Positions 1 through 12,123 are shown, counted from the stretch's first letter. The stretch is 64,000 nucleotides of DNA from Microvelia longipes (GCA_018340805.1 JACMZG010001914.1:44853041-44917040), one strand, 5' to 3'. Program-made: numbers and translations. Notes: generated from the letters alone by a model not told the origin.

Positions 1-358
1 AAGTATACGTTACCGAAGACAAGTAAATATTGTAGTGTTGGCTTCACACTCAATTCAACATACCGAACAGAACTTAAAAACATAGAACTCAATTTCTATA
101 CATACACTAAGAAACGGTGAATAATCGTTAAATCATGCTAACCAAGTACAATTTCTTTAAAAAAGAATAAATAAGAAAGAATTAAACTAAAAGATGTGGG
201 TCTGAAGTTGGGTTTAACAGACATATGCGGGTTTACGTCTGCTTTCTAGTTCTTCTATCGTGTTGAACAAATAAAATATAAACGACGATGTCCTTACTTG
301 AGAAAAAATTGAACACAAAAGAGGATGAATTTGTAAACCTTCACAAGTCTAACTTAAC
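1..358. other. Unannotated AT-rich DNA
   Basis: No coding pattern, RNA gene or repeat structure was recognised here. The stretch is AT-rich with stop codons in all frames. Confidence 0.5.
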
Positions 359-630
359 TCGCGATTCAAAAGATAGTGGTAAGGTTGGCAATACAAATGG
401 CGAGAAAACGAAAGGGTGGTTTTTGATCAGAGGATTAGCGTAGGAGAGAGAGAGAGAAACGAACAAAACTCTTCTCTTATTTATTAATAATTAGTTAGTG
501 TGTGATATATGAGTTAAAAATTAATGGTATTGCCAACAGTGTAATAATAGTAGTGAATATTTATTGAATAAATATTCCGATTACTCCAGGATATTAAATA
601 TAGAATCAGGCCCTCATTACAATAATCATA
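359..630 (+). mobile_element. Partial copy of TA-type MITE family (relative of 32095-32940)
   Basis: The left end (CGCGATTCAAA, then AAGGTTGGCAATAC) and the following 250 bases match the left part of the intact MITE at 32095-32940 with clear divergence. Both copies run through AGGATTAGC, a CTTCT-rich patch, and ATTCCAGGAT-type sequence to AGAATCAGG. A short GA repeat (about 447-457) lies inside this copy only. The matching right end (CTTTGAATCGCGAA) was not found downstream, so this copy appears truncated or decayed. Confidence 0.6.
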
Positions 631-1842
631 GTAATAAACAAAAATTAATGACTACATACATTTTTTACGTTTAAAATTCAATTCTAATCAAGCTCAAGTC
701 TGGTCATAAGAACTTTACCTGTAACAAGAATAAAAGAAATGTCAATAAAAAATATAAAAAAGTAAATAAAACTAATAACAATAATAGTGGCCGATCAAGA
801 ATTTAAAAACAGAGGAAATAATATAATCTTGTATAATTGCTATATATATGACGACGAATATTTACGACGTCTCGTAGAAATTGTATCGTAAAAAAAAGGA
901 TGTGGAGCAAGAAGCTTGAATAAAGTAGGATGACGCGATAAGGATAACCTGACTGAAGCATGGACATCGTATAAGATGTCCATGGTTCTCCACGACAAAA
1001 TTACCTTTCCAAGCATAGACTTTCTCGGATCGCAAAAAAATCGGTACAAAAATCATCCTTGTTAATGTCCAGAACCGTATTGTTTATGAAATATGTGTGG
1101 CACCACAAACATTTCAAGAAGTGTTTAGATCGGACTTCATTGCTAACATATGTACTACAATAAATGGTTAGCAAAATTACGAAGTTGAATTTTATTATCT
1201 GCATTAGTTTTGGATTTATTGATTGACATATATAACATAATGTAAACAAATCACATTTGTTGACTAATAAATTTGAAAATTCGCGTATATCGAGGCATTA
1301 TGCCTTTACATAAACTAGAAATATGAAGAACTGATATAGGACAAAAACCATGGGGCTGCGAAGCGGACCCCAGCACCGAAGCCACATAGCGGCCAAGGAA
1401 ACCTTTATCCGGAAGGTAAGTTTATCTCCAAATTTACCGGGTTCTTCGCAGTTAATGTAATTATTGTATTCATGCGCAGTTCGTACAAAGCATGTCCACT
1501 TTGTCAGATGTGTGTGAAATTTTCTCCACTTCTTATCCTCAACGAGGACACTTTGAGGGCGCGTCACGCCCTTTTGTCTAGATCCATAGTAGGAAGGTAT
1601 CCTATTACTAACGTAATTAGCCTACTATGACTATGCCTACTATATCAGCCCCGCCTCGCGCCCTTGCAAGGCGAGTTTGCCTTAAAAGATCCCATAAGAT
1701 AGTTTTACTTCAAAACCAAGACTTGATGGATAAAACCAATACCCATTGATTCTATAACACCAGTTAGGCACATAAAACCTAATATAAGGGCCTGTTCACA
1801 TGCCTTACGACCCTACCGATTACAACCATCCTAGAAATTTTA
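631..1842. other. Unannotated DNA with a GC-richer patch
   Basis: No gene was recognised. A CpG-containing patch at about 1330-1680 holds short inverted motifs (CATAGTAGG...CCTACTATG near 1587-1630). An open minus-strand frame at 1298-1567 shows no family resemblance. Confidence 0.4.
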
Positions 1843-1878
1843 ATAAATATTTGATGGATGCATCCATCAAATATTTAT
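1843..1878. repeat. 36-bp perfect palindrome
   Basis: The 18-base arm ATAAATATTTGATGGATG is followed with no spacer by its exact reverse complement, centred between 1860 and 1861. It could extrude as a cruciform or be the core of a small foldback element. Confidence 0.9.
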
Positions 1879-2607
1879 GTATCTAATTATATAATTTTTA
1901 TGCATGTACGTAGGTAGGTAGTATTTATGTTGGTAGTTATTTAGTATTTAGATCTGTATATTAAAAGTAATATTTATATTCAGGGGCGAACTGGCCATTG
2001 AGGACGAGGGTGGCAGCCCTTCTTTGAGCCCCTCAGTCAAAAATAAACTTAAATAATACCAATGAAAATTTAAAAAATAAATTTATGGTTATAAAATATG
2101 TATATATTTACGTATTATGTAATTTATCAATAAGACCAGAGTCATAGGGGCCCAATACTTTAATCTAGGGTCTAAAGAGCTCATGGAAAAAAATTTAAAT
2201 TAGTTAAAAATATTATTAATTTTTTATTGTTACCTGAATCTGAGGTCCATTACAATTCCTATTTTTTTACTTTTAAGGATCCCATACGGATTAGAGCCAA
2301 AAAGGGCCCTAAAGCAGCAAAAAAGGGCTTTAGATATTTAGGTTTTTAATACAATTAAAAATATATTCTACATTTTAGATCTTTATGGCCCTAAGCATTA
2401 TACCTAGCCATTTAAGGGCCCTTAAAATACTTGATATAAGCCCTAAAGCAGCATGTTTTTTTAAATAAAATAATTTCATTTGATTAAATTTTATTAATTT
2501 AAAATAAATTGAATAAAGGTTGCTAAAATCAATTATACTACTTTAGTTAAAAGTGGACCCTTCTGCTTAAGAAGCAATAGACCTTTACAAGGAATGTGGG
2601 CGATCAC
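1879..2607. other. Unannotated AT-rich DNA
   Basis: No gene was recognised. Several short motifs of the type AAGGGCCC and CCCTAAAGCAGC recur between 2290 and 2450, suggesting a degenerate dispersed repeat without clear unit structure. Confidence 0.4.
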
Positions 2608-2719
2608 TAACATAGATTATAGACAGGTCCTAACATAGATTATAGACAGGCCCTAACATAGATTATAGACAGGCCCTAACATAGATTTTAGTCTGGCCCT
2701 AACATGGACTGTATACAGG
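2608..2719 (+). repeat. 23-bp minisatellite, about 5 copies
   Basis: Units begin TAACATAGATTATAGACAGG and start at 2608, 2631, 2654, 2677 and 2700, an exact 23-base period. The last two units are diverged. Confidence 0.9.
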
Positions 2720-3224
2720 CTCTTATATTCATTGTATAAAGGAACTCTGTATACTCGTACACTAGTCTGGATTATATACAGAGTAAAATTGAAGTACAGA
2801 CTATGATATACATCTAACTAGACTCCACGAGGTAATTAAGGAGAGTAATAAAGAAGAGGGAGGGACAGTATAAATTACACTTGTTATTTCAAACATAATG
2901 GAACAATATTTACATTGTATTTTTACAACAATAGAGCAACAGTAATAAATCTAGAGCTAAATAACTTCATTAATTGTACAACGATGTTATAAAAACATTA
3001 CAGCGCCCTCTTCTTCGTCTTGGCATATTTATAAGTTTAAAATATAAGTCTTATTACTTGGCTCATTTATACAGAACTTAAATAGGGTAGAAATGGCATT
3101 TGTAGGAAAAGTCAAGTGTTGACGCTAAACATCTGAAACCGAGATTTCACCTGAATTGATAGTTGCGTATTTCCGAAACACTCCTCGATTTTCTTGATTC
3201 TTTACAATATGAAAATGGAACCAT
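2720..3224. other. Unannotated DNA
   Basis: No gene or repeat was recognised between the minisatellite and the SINE target duplication. Confidence 0.4.
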
Positions 3225-3232
3225 ATCTTCTA

Positions 3233-4117
3233 GTCCGTCTGCCTCCGTGGCCGTGATCGTAAATGCGTTCGATTTCGGCACCGGAGGTCCGGGGTTCGCA
3301 GCCCAGTCTATGCTCTAAGATTTTATGAATAGTATTTGTATTAAAAAAAATGATTTCGCCAACTTTAATTAACTCTTAGAGTGTGGTAGATGCAACCCAC
3401 CTGAGGTGGTTCCCGCAGAGTGAAAACCCTGATGGGCCGAAAGGCCCTAAAACGGGCATTTCATTTTCATTTCATTTCATCTTCTAGTCCAAGAGCCAAC
3501 CTGAATAAATGTGACTCATTTTGTACCACTTCAAACCATTTTTTTTAAAACATACCTTAAAATATGAAGAAAAAACATAATCGGTCTATCCAGATTGGAG
3601 CCTTCATATGACTGCGCATGCTCAAATTTTATAAAACCGGACAAATTTCAGTTTTCTTAAAATAAGTGGTTCCCTGTGGGTCCGGTGCAAAACAAGAAGA
3701 GAACATTTTTTAAAGATGATAAAATGTTCTATAAAACGAGTGTTTAATCATCAAAATCAGATGACTTCAACCAAAGTTATGGTTCTTTCAAAAACACCTG
3801 AAATTGTTAATTTATGCAAAGTCAGCGAATTTCTTTGAAACAATATTGGCTTTTTGTGTATTTTTGGCCATTTAATAGAAAAATTTATTAGCTTTAAAAA
3901 ATGTTCTCCTTTATGTTTTGGACATGAACTACAGGGAACCACTTATTGCAAGAAATTGAAATTTGTGCGATTTTCTAATATTTTGAGCGAGCGCATTCAT
4001 ATGAAGGGCTCCACTCTGGATAGGCAGACTGTGTTTTTACATAATTTAAGGTATATCATCAGAAAAAATAGTTTGTAGTACAAAATGAGTCACATTTTTT
4101 GACCCTGGCTCTTGGAC
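3233..4117. mobile_element. TA-flanked MITE/foldback element, interrupted by a SINE
   Basis: The inverted ends GTCCAAGAGCC and GGCTCTTGGAC are flanked by TA (3231-3232, repeated at 3485-3486 after the SINE, and 4118-4119). Imperfect arms of about 200 bases continue inwards, for example GTGACTCATTTTGTAC against GTACAAAATGAGTCAC, and TAAGTGGTTCCCTG against its complement near 3940. No transposase is present. The TA target suggests mobilisation by a Tc1/mariner-type transposase. The SINE at 3237-3478 landed four bases inside the left end, so it is younger than this element. Confidence 0.75.
3237..3478 (+). mobile_element. tRNA-derived SINE, full-length copy
   Basis: The head resembles a tRNA: CTGCCTCCGTGGCCG at the A-box position and GGGGTTCGCAGCCC at 3291-3304 matching a pol III B box. 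The body shares CAACCCACCTGAGGTGG, TTCCCGCAG, GATGGGCCGAAAGGCCC and AAACGGGCATT with three other copies in the window. The tail is an (ATTTC)n-like repeat. The copy is bounded by a perfect 12-base target duplication, ATCTTCTAGTCC, at 3225-3236 and 3479-3490, the hallmark of LINE-assisted retroposition. Confidence 0.9.
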
Positions 4118-4119
4118 TA

Positions 4120-4679
4120 TTCGTAGCAGTCATACTACTCCAAATAAATTTTTATAATTTTAAAATTTGAATTGTCAAGCTCTTTTTATATTTTCAAAAT
4201 ATTCTCTTTATATGCAAAAAAAGCAATAATAGTATTTCTATAACATTCCTAAGGACGGGTCTTAATCGTTTCCAACATTTATCTAAGATCATCCGATCAA
4301 TACATCCAAGATTATTGAGACTTTTACTATTAACAATTTAAAATGTTTACGGAACATCTTACACTAAATTAAAATTTTAAGAATAAAATATTTTTAGAAT
4401 TTTTATAAATAAAAGTTTTCGAAGCTTTTAAAGGTATGAAAAACTAAAAAAAGTAAAATAATGGACTAGAAGGGTTAAGCGTTGGAAAAGCAGCGAGTTC
4501 TAATTAACTAATTTTTTTCAACAATTTAAAAAACAAAGAACAAGGAGAATTGTTTAACTATCAACTGCTTATAAGAAAAATACAAGAACGTGAAATAAAA
4601 GTTCATATAAAAATATGTTTGAAGCATTATAAGGAAATATTTCAAATGGAGATGTTAGAACCAAATATATTTCTCTTTT
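4120..4679. other. Unannotated AT-rich DNA
   Basis: No gene, RNA or repeat was recognised. Confidence 0.45.
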
Positions 4680-7165
4680 ATGAATTCTGTCCATCCTTTT
4701 ATATTCTGTGATTCCATTATTGAATTATGAATTCTTTAGTGAATTCTGTATTCATTTATTCTGAATTCTCTTTAATTCCTCTGAATCCTGTATTCCATTA
4801 GTAAATTCTGATCCTGAATTCTGTTCCATTATGAATTCTGAATTCTCTTTAGTGAATTCTGTATTGCCATTAATTAAATTCTGAATGCTCTTTAGTGAAA
4901 TTCTACCATTAGTGAATTCTGAATTCATTAGTAAATTCTGAATTCCTCTTTAGTGGATGAATTTCATTCTTTAATTCTTGTGAATTCTCTTTAAGTGAAT
5001 TCGTATTTACCATTAGTGAATTCTTGAATTTTTCTTTAGTTGATATCTGTAGTATTTCCAGTGAATTGTTTAGTAATTCTGAATTCTCTTTAGTGAATTC
5101 TGTATTTCCATTAGGTGAATTCTGATTCCTTATGAATTCTGTATTGCCATTAGTAAATTCTGAATTCTCTTTAGTGATTCTGATTACCATTAGAATTTCT
5201 GAATTCCATAGTAATTCTGAATTCTCTTTAGGAATTCTGTATTACAATTAGGGAATTCTGAATTTCCTTTAGTGAATTCTGAATTCTTCTTTAGTGATTC
5301 TGTACCATTAGTGAATCTGAATTTCTAGTGAATTCTCTTGCTGAAAATTCTCTTAGTGATTCTGTATTTCCATTAGTGAATTCTGAATTTCCTTTAGTGA
5401 ATTCTGTATTCCATTAGTAAAAATTCTCTCGGTGAATTCTATTTCATTAGTGAATTCTGAATCTCTTTAGTGAATCTGTATTTTCCATTTTATCGTGAAT
5501 TCTGTATTCATTAGTGAATTCTGAATTCTCTTTACGTGAATTCTGTATTACCATAGTGAATTCTGAATTTCCATTAGTGAATTCTGAATTTCCATTAGGT
5601 GAATCTGTATTACCATTTGGAATTCTGAATTTTTAGTGAATTCTGTATTCCATTAGTGAAATTCTGAATTCTCCTTTAGTGAATTCTGTATTACCATTAG
5701 TGAATTTTTGAATGTTGAATTCTGTTTGCCATTAGTGAATTCTGAATTCTCTTTAGTGAATTTCTTTAACCTTAGGAATTCTAATTTCCATTAGTAAATT
5801 CTGAATTCTCTTTAGTGAATTCTGTATTACCATTAGTGAATTCTGAATTCTCTTTAGTGAATTCTGTATTACCATTAGTGAATTCTGAATTCTCTTTAGT
5901 GAATTCTGTATTACCATTAGTGAATTCTGAATTTCATTAGTGAATTCTGAATTCTCTTTAGTGAATTCTGTATTACCATTAGTGAATTCTGAATTTCCAT
6001 TTTAGGAATTCTGATTACCATTTAGTGAATTCTGAATTCTTAAAGTGGATTCTGTAATTCATTAGTGAATTCTGAATTCTCTTTAGTGATTCTGTAATTA
6101 CCATTAGTTGAATTCTAATTTTCTTTAGTGAATTCGTATTTCAGTTAAATTCTGAATTCTCGAATTCTTGTATTTCCATTAGTGAATTTTCTGAATTTCA
6201 TTAGTGAATGAATTCTCTTTAGTGAATTCTGTATTACCATTAGTGAATTCTGAATTTCCATTGATTCTGTAGTAAATTCTGAAAATTTTCTTTAGGTGAA
6301 TTTGTATTATTAGTGAATTCTGAATCTCTTAGTGAATTCTGCCATTAGTGATTCTGATTCCTTTAGTGAATTCTGTATTCCATTATTGAATTCTGATTCC
6401 ATTAGTGAATTCTGATTTATTAGTGACCATTAGTGAATTCTGAATTCTCTTTAGGAATTCTGATTACCATTGGTGTATTTCTATGAATCTGAATTCTCTC
6501 TTTAGTGAATTCTGAATCTCTTAGTGATTCTGTATTACATTAGTGAATTCTGTGAATTCTGAATTTCTCTCTTAGTTGAATTCTGAATTTCTTTAGTGAA
6601 TTTGTATTCCATTAGTGAATCTGAATTCTCTTAGTGAATTCTGTTTCTATTAGTAATTCGTTTTCATTAGTGAATTCTGAATTCTCTTTAGGTGAATTCT
6701 GGACCATAGTGAATCTGAGATTCTCTTAGTGGAATGATACCATTAGTGAATTCTGAATTCCATTAGTGAATTCTGATTCTCTTTAGTGATTCTATATTAC
6801 CTTAGTGAATTTGAATTTCATTAGTGAAGTCTGAATTCTCTTTAGTAAATCTGTATTACCATTAGTGAATCTGAATTCTCTTTAGTGAATTCTGTTACCA
6901 TTAGTTTGAATTCTCTTTAGTGAATCTCTTAGTGATTCTATATTTCCATTAGTGAATTCTGAATTCTCTTTAGTGAATCTGTATTACATTAGTGAATTCT
7001 GAATTCCTTTAGTGAATTCTGTATTTCCATTAGTGAATTTTGAATTCTCTTTAGTGAATTCTGTATTTCCATTAGTGAATTCTGAAATCTTTAGTGAATT
7101 CTGTATTTCCATTAGCAAATTTTGAATTCTCTTTAGTGAACTCTGTATTTCCATTAGTCAATACT
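4680..7165. repeat. GAATTC-rich satellite, 42-bp unit made of two 21-bp halves
   Basis: The array alternates two related half-units, GAATTCTGAATTCTCTTTAG and GAATTCTGTATTACCATTAG (each followed by T), over about 2.5 kb. The cleanest copies are at about 5800-6000. Elsewhere single-base gains and losses are scattered through nearly every unit, a pattern more like uncorrected long-read consensus than normal satellite divergence. Frames open on the minus strand (4909-5190, 7072-7368) are translations of the repeat and are not genes. Confidence 0.95.
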
Positions 7166-8029
7166 GTTCTATTTTTCGGTACACTAAATTCAATCAATAC
7201 ATTAGTTTTATTATACATAAAACAACGAACAATTCGTTTATAAAACACAAAAAATACATTTAAACCTCGACTCCATGGATTCTTCTTGACCGAGAAACAA
7301 AGGGAACTATAAAAAGCTAAACTGCATGTCGAAATCACTTTACGATGTTTATGTTTCAAACAACTCAAATAAATAACGTTTTACGTCTTTTACGTCTAGA
7401 CATATATCGACTATTTTTAACACAGAGTGTGTGAACAGCTTCGGGCTGAGAATAAATCAGAAATTAAGGTAATTTTCAAATATACAAGAAAAATAATAAA
7501 AATTAACACGAGGGAGATAGTTAAGATGAGAAAAATCAACAAAAGGTACCATAAATCCAGAATCATTCATCACTCTTCTCTTCAACATGAGCATCTACAA
7601 AGCCGTGTCATCCCGGCTTCACACTTTACTTACGATTTGAAATTCTTCCAAAACTATATCTCACTAAAAATAATTTCTATGAAAACGTGTCGAGGTTTTT
7701 AATTATTCAATAAATGGCTTTTGTTTTCAATAAATCTGTATAGAATACATAAATTTGCCACAAAAATATCGGATAGAGGGTACCTGGATACTTTTTCTCA
7801 ACGCATCGCTCATCCTCCCTACTTCGGACTCGCTTCGCTCGTACTCAGAATATACTATTTCCCAAATTTATAATACAACACGTCTTCGGTCTCGCTCGCC
7901 CAAAAACAGTAAATACATCCCTTTTATTTTCAGCGGTCATCCATCCAGGCACTGGCCACGCTAAATTATGCTTAATTTTTATGATCCAACAAAACGCATA
8001 GATATACAAATCGTTTTAAAACAAAACTT
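7166..8029. other. Unannotated DNA between two tandem arrays
   Basis: No gene was recognised. At 7820-7850 it carries the motif GACTCGCTTCGCTCGTAC, related to the mirror-symmetric CTCGCTTCGCTC motif that recurs across the window. Open frames at 7427-7702 and 7755-7964 show no family signature. Confidence 0.4.
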
Positions 8030-8470
8030 GGTGTACCCAATTTATTACGCAAAGGTTTATACTAGTACCCAATCAATTACGTAAGGTTTATACTTGTACC
8101 CTATTTATTACGTAAAGGTTTATACTTGTACCCAATTTATTACGTAAAGGTTTATACTTGTACCCAATTTATTACGTAAAGGTTTATACTTGTACCCAAT
8201 TTATTACGTAAAGGTTTATACTTGTACCCAATTTATTACGTAAAGGTTTATACTTACCCAATTATTACGTAAAGGTTTATACTTGTACCCTATTTATTAC
8301 GTAAAGGTTTATACTTGTACCCTATTTATTACGTAAAGGTTTATATTTGTACCCAATTTATTACGTAAGGTTTATACTTGTACCAATTTATTACGTAAAG
8401 GTTTATACTTGTACCCAATTTATTACGTAAAGGTTTATACTAGTACCCAATTTATTATGTAATTTTTTAT
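8030..8470 (+). repeat. 32-bp minisatellite, about 13 copies
   Basis: The unit reads approximately TACCCAATTTATTACGTAAA followed by GGTTTATACTTG. Copies are highly similar, with occasional single-base losses and a CCTATTT/CCAATTT variant. Confidence 0.95.
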
Positions 8471-9046
8471 TACGTAATTTTGCCGATTTTTTACAATTTT
8501 TTAACAAACGTACACAAGTCATTTGATAAAAATTGAATTAATGCTAATAATGAGATAAACATTAGCACATATGCTATAGTCCTATACATGGTTACATGCG
8601 TGCCGAATCTCACGATGATTACACACACGTCTACACATACAGACTGACAATTTGTTAAAAACAACTTAGGAGGCTTTGAAAACACCGAAAACGGATAATT
8701 CCCATGACGTCCCGGTTTCGGATTTTTTGCTAACACAATACTTTTTCTATATATGTAGGGTATAAATAAGGAAGATAAATAATATTAGGAAGGTATCGTT
8801 CTATATAATAATAACAAGAAGTATCGTTTAAATTATAAATTTATAATTAATTATAAAGAGCTACAATAACAGACATAGAGATGAACAGAAAGACGGACAG
8901 CATAATGAAAAAGAGGTGAGAAATTCATAAAAATGAAATGAATGATTCCGGCAGAATCTCAGTTTCGGAGCTTCAGTGCGCATAATTTAAACTTTATAGC
9001 ATAGAATAGAAAATGTTAGGTCAATATTTACATTAATAGTTATTTA
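8471..9046. other. Unannotated AT-rich DNA
   Basis: No gene was recognised. The minus-strand frame at 8491-8736 has no recognisable motif. Confidence 0.4.
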
Positions 9047-9358
9047 TGCACCAAGGGAGTAAAGAATGCTATTATTTCCCTGAACAGTTAGTGGGTTCCT
9101 AAGGCGTAAGCCGAGGGAACCAAAGTATATAACTCCCGAGGCGAAGCCGAGGATTTTATGTGTTTAATTCCCGAGCGAAGCCGAGGAAATGTGTTTAATT
9201 CCGAGGCGAAGCGAGGTGTGTTAATTCCCGAGGCGAAGCCGAGGAATTTATGTGTTTAATTCCCGAGGCGAAGCCGAGGAATTTATGTGTTTAATTCCCG
9301 AGGCAAAGCCGAGGAAGGTAATTGCGAGGAGAAAATAGCATTTTACTCCCAAGGTGCA
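9047..9358. repeat. Inverted-repeat element enclosing a 35-bp minisatellite
   Basis: Ends TGCACCAAGGGAGTAAA...ATGCTATT (9047-9073) and AATAGCATTTTACTCCCAAGGTGCA (9334-9358) are inverted repeats. Between them (about 9120-9330) is a tandem array of roughly six units containing CCCGAGGCGAAGCCGAGG and TTTATGTGTTTAATT. Early units have small indels. The whole can be drawn as a hairpin with a minisatellite loop. Confidence 0.8.
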
Positions 9359-10594
9359 TACAAGATTTTATCTTCAGACGTTGATTTTATTTTAACATGC
9401 TTTGTTGTATTTTATTCTTTTTTTTGGGTTGGACCCCCTTATAAATTTTAGGGGTGCTGCCCCAAAAAAAAATGTATTGCTCCAAACAACTTCTTTTGAC
9501 CTGAAACGGATTTTGAACCAATAAGGGTCCCCCTTATAACTTTTAAAAATAGCAAAAAATTGATCGGTCACCTAAATAAATTTAAAGAACACCACTCCCC
9601 TAAAAAAAGTGTGGAAACACTTTTCACTCCCTAAAAACTAGTTAATAAACTTAACATTATACATCGTCTGGAGATAAAACATATTAATTTATATCTATGC
9701 TATAAATAAAGAAATGAAGAAAGCATTAAGTCGTTGTCACATCTGAATACATCGGCAATTAAATTCTGTTGTCTTATAAATTCTTGTACAAACATTTGTA
9801 TCATCATTTAAAAGACTGTAACATTAATTAGCTGTAAATTGAAGAGAATCCTAAAAACCAAAACAACAATTAAAGATCGCTGTCAAGGTAAGTTGTTGAA
9901 CAGGGGTTATAATAAGATTTATAAGGCGCCAACATATTGACGGGACGCCTAACATTATGTTGAGACGTCGTGTATCATGTTAACTCGACCGTAACATAAC
10001 CTCTTGCCAGAAGACAGATTGATATTTCCTTCTTCATTATTCTTGTCTGCAGCCTAAACAATGCTATATTATCTCCATAATAACATTAAATTGCACATAT
10101 ATTGCACATATTCTTCACATATACTGAACAAATACATGTTTATAACTAAATAACAGTATCATTACTTATCCACATGAAGAAGTTCTACCTCTGAGAAAGA
10201 ACAAACAAAAGGCCTACGCCCCCGGCTCGAAGGCCTGACTGTAAACGCTTCGCGTCCACATGTAGATGTAGTTTCTACTACAGTTTCAGTAACTACTACA
10301 AGTTATAGTTACTACTAAACATAGTAGCACTATGTTTTCTCACATAAGCTTTAGCCTGGAGAACAGCGAATTTGCAAAGAAATGTTCATGTGGGGTGGCG
10401 CAGTTAAAAACGATTTGGCATCAGACATTATGATACTCTCATTTCGAGCTTCCAAAGGAAACATTTTTGTATTTACGTTTTTAGTCACCCAGGATTTTCT
10501 GATGAAGTTGAAATCGGTTTTGTTTTAACAGGCGAGATTAAACAGAGAGATGTACAACATTATATACCTTTCACAAAGTTTCGAATACGCCATA
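9359..10594. other. Unannotated DNA
   Basis: No gene was recognised. Short sequence echoes (CACTCCC and GGGTCCCCCTTATAA near 9520-9630) suggest an old, decayed foldback element next to 9047-9358. Confidence 0.35.
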
Positions 10595-11034
10595 CCGAGA
10601 TCTTTCTCATTTTTAATCTTGCCTTTTTAACTCTTTCTTGAGCTATGATATCCATATTGGATCGATCTTAATGCTCCCTACATGATAAGAGAAGTAACAT
10701 TTTATTTTTAACAGCTATTGGATTATGAAATTATAATAAAACAAAGCATTATTAAAAACTGTTGTAGGACTAAAGCTAGTTCCGTCTCTATATATCTTTT
10801 AAATAAGAGAAGTACCTGCTCCCGAAACATCTTGTAAATAACATTGACAGTGGATTAAGTCAATTATAAGGATTTACTTATAATTCACCATTGTCACAAA
10901 CTTTCACGTCTAAGTTAGACCAGTATTGGAACCTGGGATACTTAAGACAATCAAGTATAAACATCGATCCAAAATGGATACCAATGCTTAAGAAAGAGTT
11001 AAAAAGGCAGTATTAATAATGAGAAAGATCTCGG
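10595..11034. mobile_element. Foldback/MITE-like inverted repeat, 440 bp
   Basis: Left arm CCGAGATCTTTCTCAT...TGCCTTTTTAACTCTTTCTT pairs with the complement of the right arm (about 10955-11034), with arms near 80 bases and about 85% match by eye. The centre also holds an imperfect palindrome around 10845-10905 (GACAGTGGATTA against TAATTCACCATTGTC). There is no coding sequence, and no clear target duplication was seen. Confidence 0.65.
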
Positions 11035-12000
11035 TTGTGTGTGCAAGAGATGTAGAAATTACTTCCGAGTTATATAAGTCAAGAATTGAATACTATACCA
11101 TTACTGCATCTGTAGCAGAGCTGCAAACTCAGGGAGTCCTAGCCTGACTCGAAAAATATTTTATCCGCCCCAGTCACGCCATGTTTTCCCTATACTGTAT
11201 CTAAATAAAGAATATGTTTACCGGGAATGCTTATGCAGAGGAGTTAGTGCCGAGAGAATATACAAGCAAATTTGCCCAACCTAAAAAACACTTAGAAAGT
11301 ATTTCTCCTCCTTGATGTTTGCAGACCCTCCAGGAGTATTTTAGGAGCTGAAGGATTTTAGCTGAAAATGGCCACTGCACTGATTTATATATACAATTTT
11401 CACATTTATCATTCAATTATTAATTAAAAAGAAGTAACAGCAGTAGGAGGAAAATTATAAAACAAAATAACAAATGCGCAATGGTTCCTTTAATACGAAC
11501 TATTTCTCCCAACTCACTGCATTGTGTTGATTATTTCTTTAACCTATTTCTTCCTCAAGTTCTGTTTTATACGAGTTATGTAATGTCAACTTATCATAAA
11601 TTTTCCAAAACAAAAAAGTTACATATGTCAGTCAATTACTCAAAATTAGGACCAATAATTACTATTTAAGGTCATATTTGTTTATAGATAGAGACATGGA
11701 ATAAATAATTTTAAGTTTAAAAATGTATTATAATACGATAGTTAGGAATTATTGGTTGACATATATAATATTGTTAGAAGGTTATTTGGTAAAGTATGCT
11801 GTAAGAAAGACAGTGAGTGAAGTCCTGAAGTTAATAGGCCCCAAAGTTTCACCTCACCCTTGGAAATGACTTTATGTATGAGTTGTAAGGAGGAAAATCA
11901 GGGAAAACTTTGCAGCGCTTCTACACAAGCCCAACCTGAAGAAAGCATTAAGTTGGCATTATACACTCTAATAATCCTCATACTTTGTTTGTTATTTCAG
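11035..12000. other. Unannotated DNA upstream of a candidate exon
   Basis: No gene was recognised with confidence. The final bases (TACTTTGTTTGTTATTTCAG, ending 12000) form a good 3' splice-acceptor tract, so at least the downstream part may be intron. Confidence 0.4.
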
Positions 12001-12123
12001 GGCTCTTCATGTCGTTATCTCGAGTTAACGTTTCAGATGGATTACTTTTTGGAAAATATTCGAATTATCTCAACAAAGTCTGATATGTTTGATGGAAAAC
12101 TTACCTATTACATGAAACTTACG
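12001..12123 (+). CDS. Candidate internal coding exon, unknown protein
   Basis: This 123-base segment (41 codons) is open in one frame. It sits exactly between a pyrimidine-rich acceptor ending TTTCAG at 12000 and a consensus donor GTAAGT at 12124-12129. Length divisible by three would make it a phase-symmetric exon. The peptide is non-repetitive, begins GSSCRYLELTFQMDYF and ends KLTYYMKLT, with ordinary amino-acid composition. I do not recognise the family. No partner exon was identified, so it may instead be a chance combination of splice sites or part of a decayed element. The frame stays open upstream to about 11860. Confidence 0.4.

Noticed and set aside
1298..1567. 89-codon minus-strand frame in a GC-richer patch
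   Set aside because: No recognisable domain, and the frame ends coincide with the limits of the GC patch. Possibly a decayed element.
7072..7368. 98-codon minus-strand frame at the satellite edge
   Set aside because: Its C-terminal half is satellite translation (GNTEFTKEN), and the other half has no motif.
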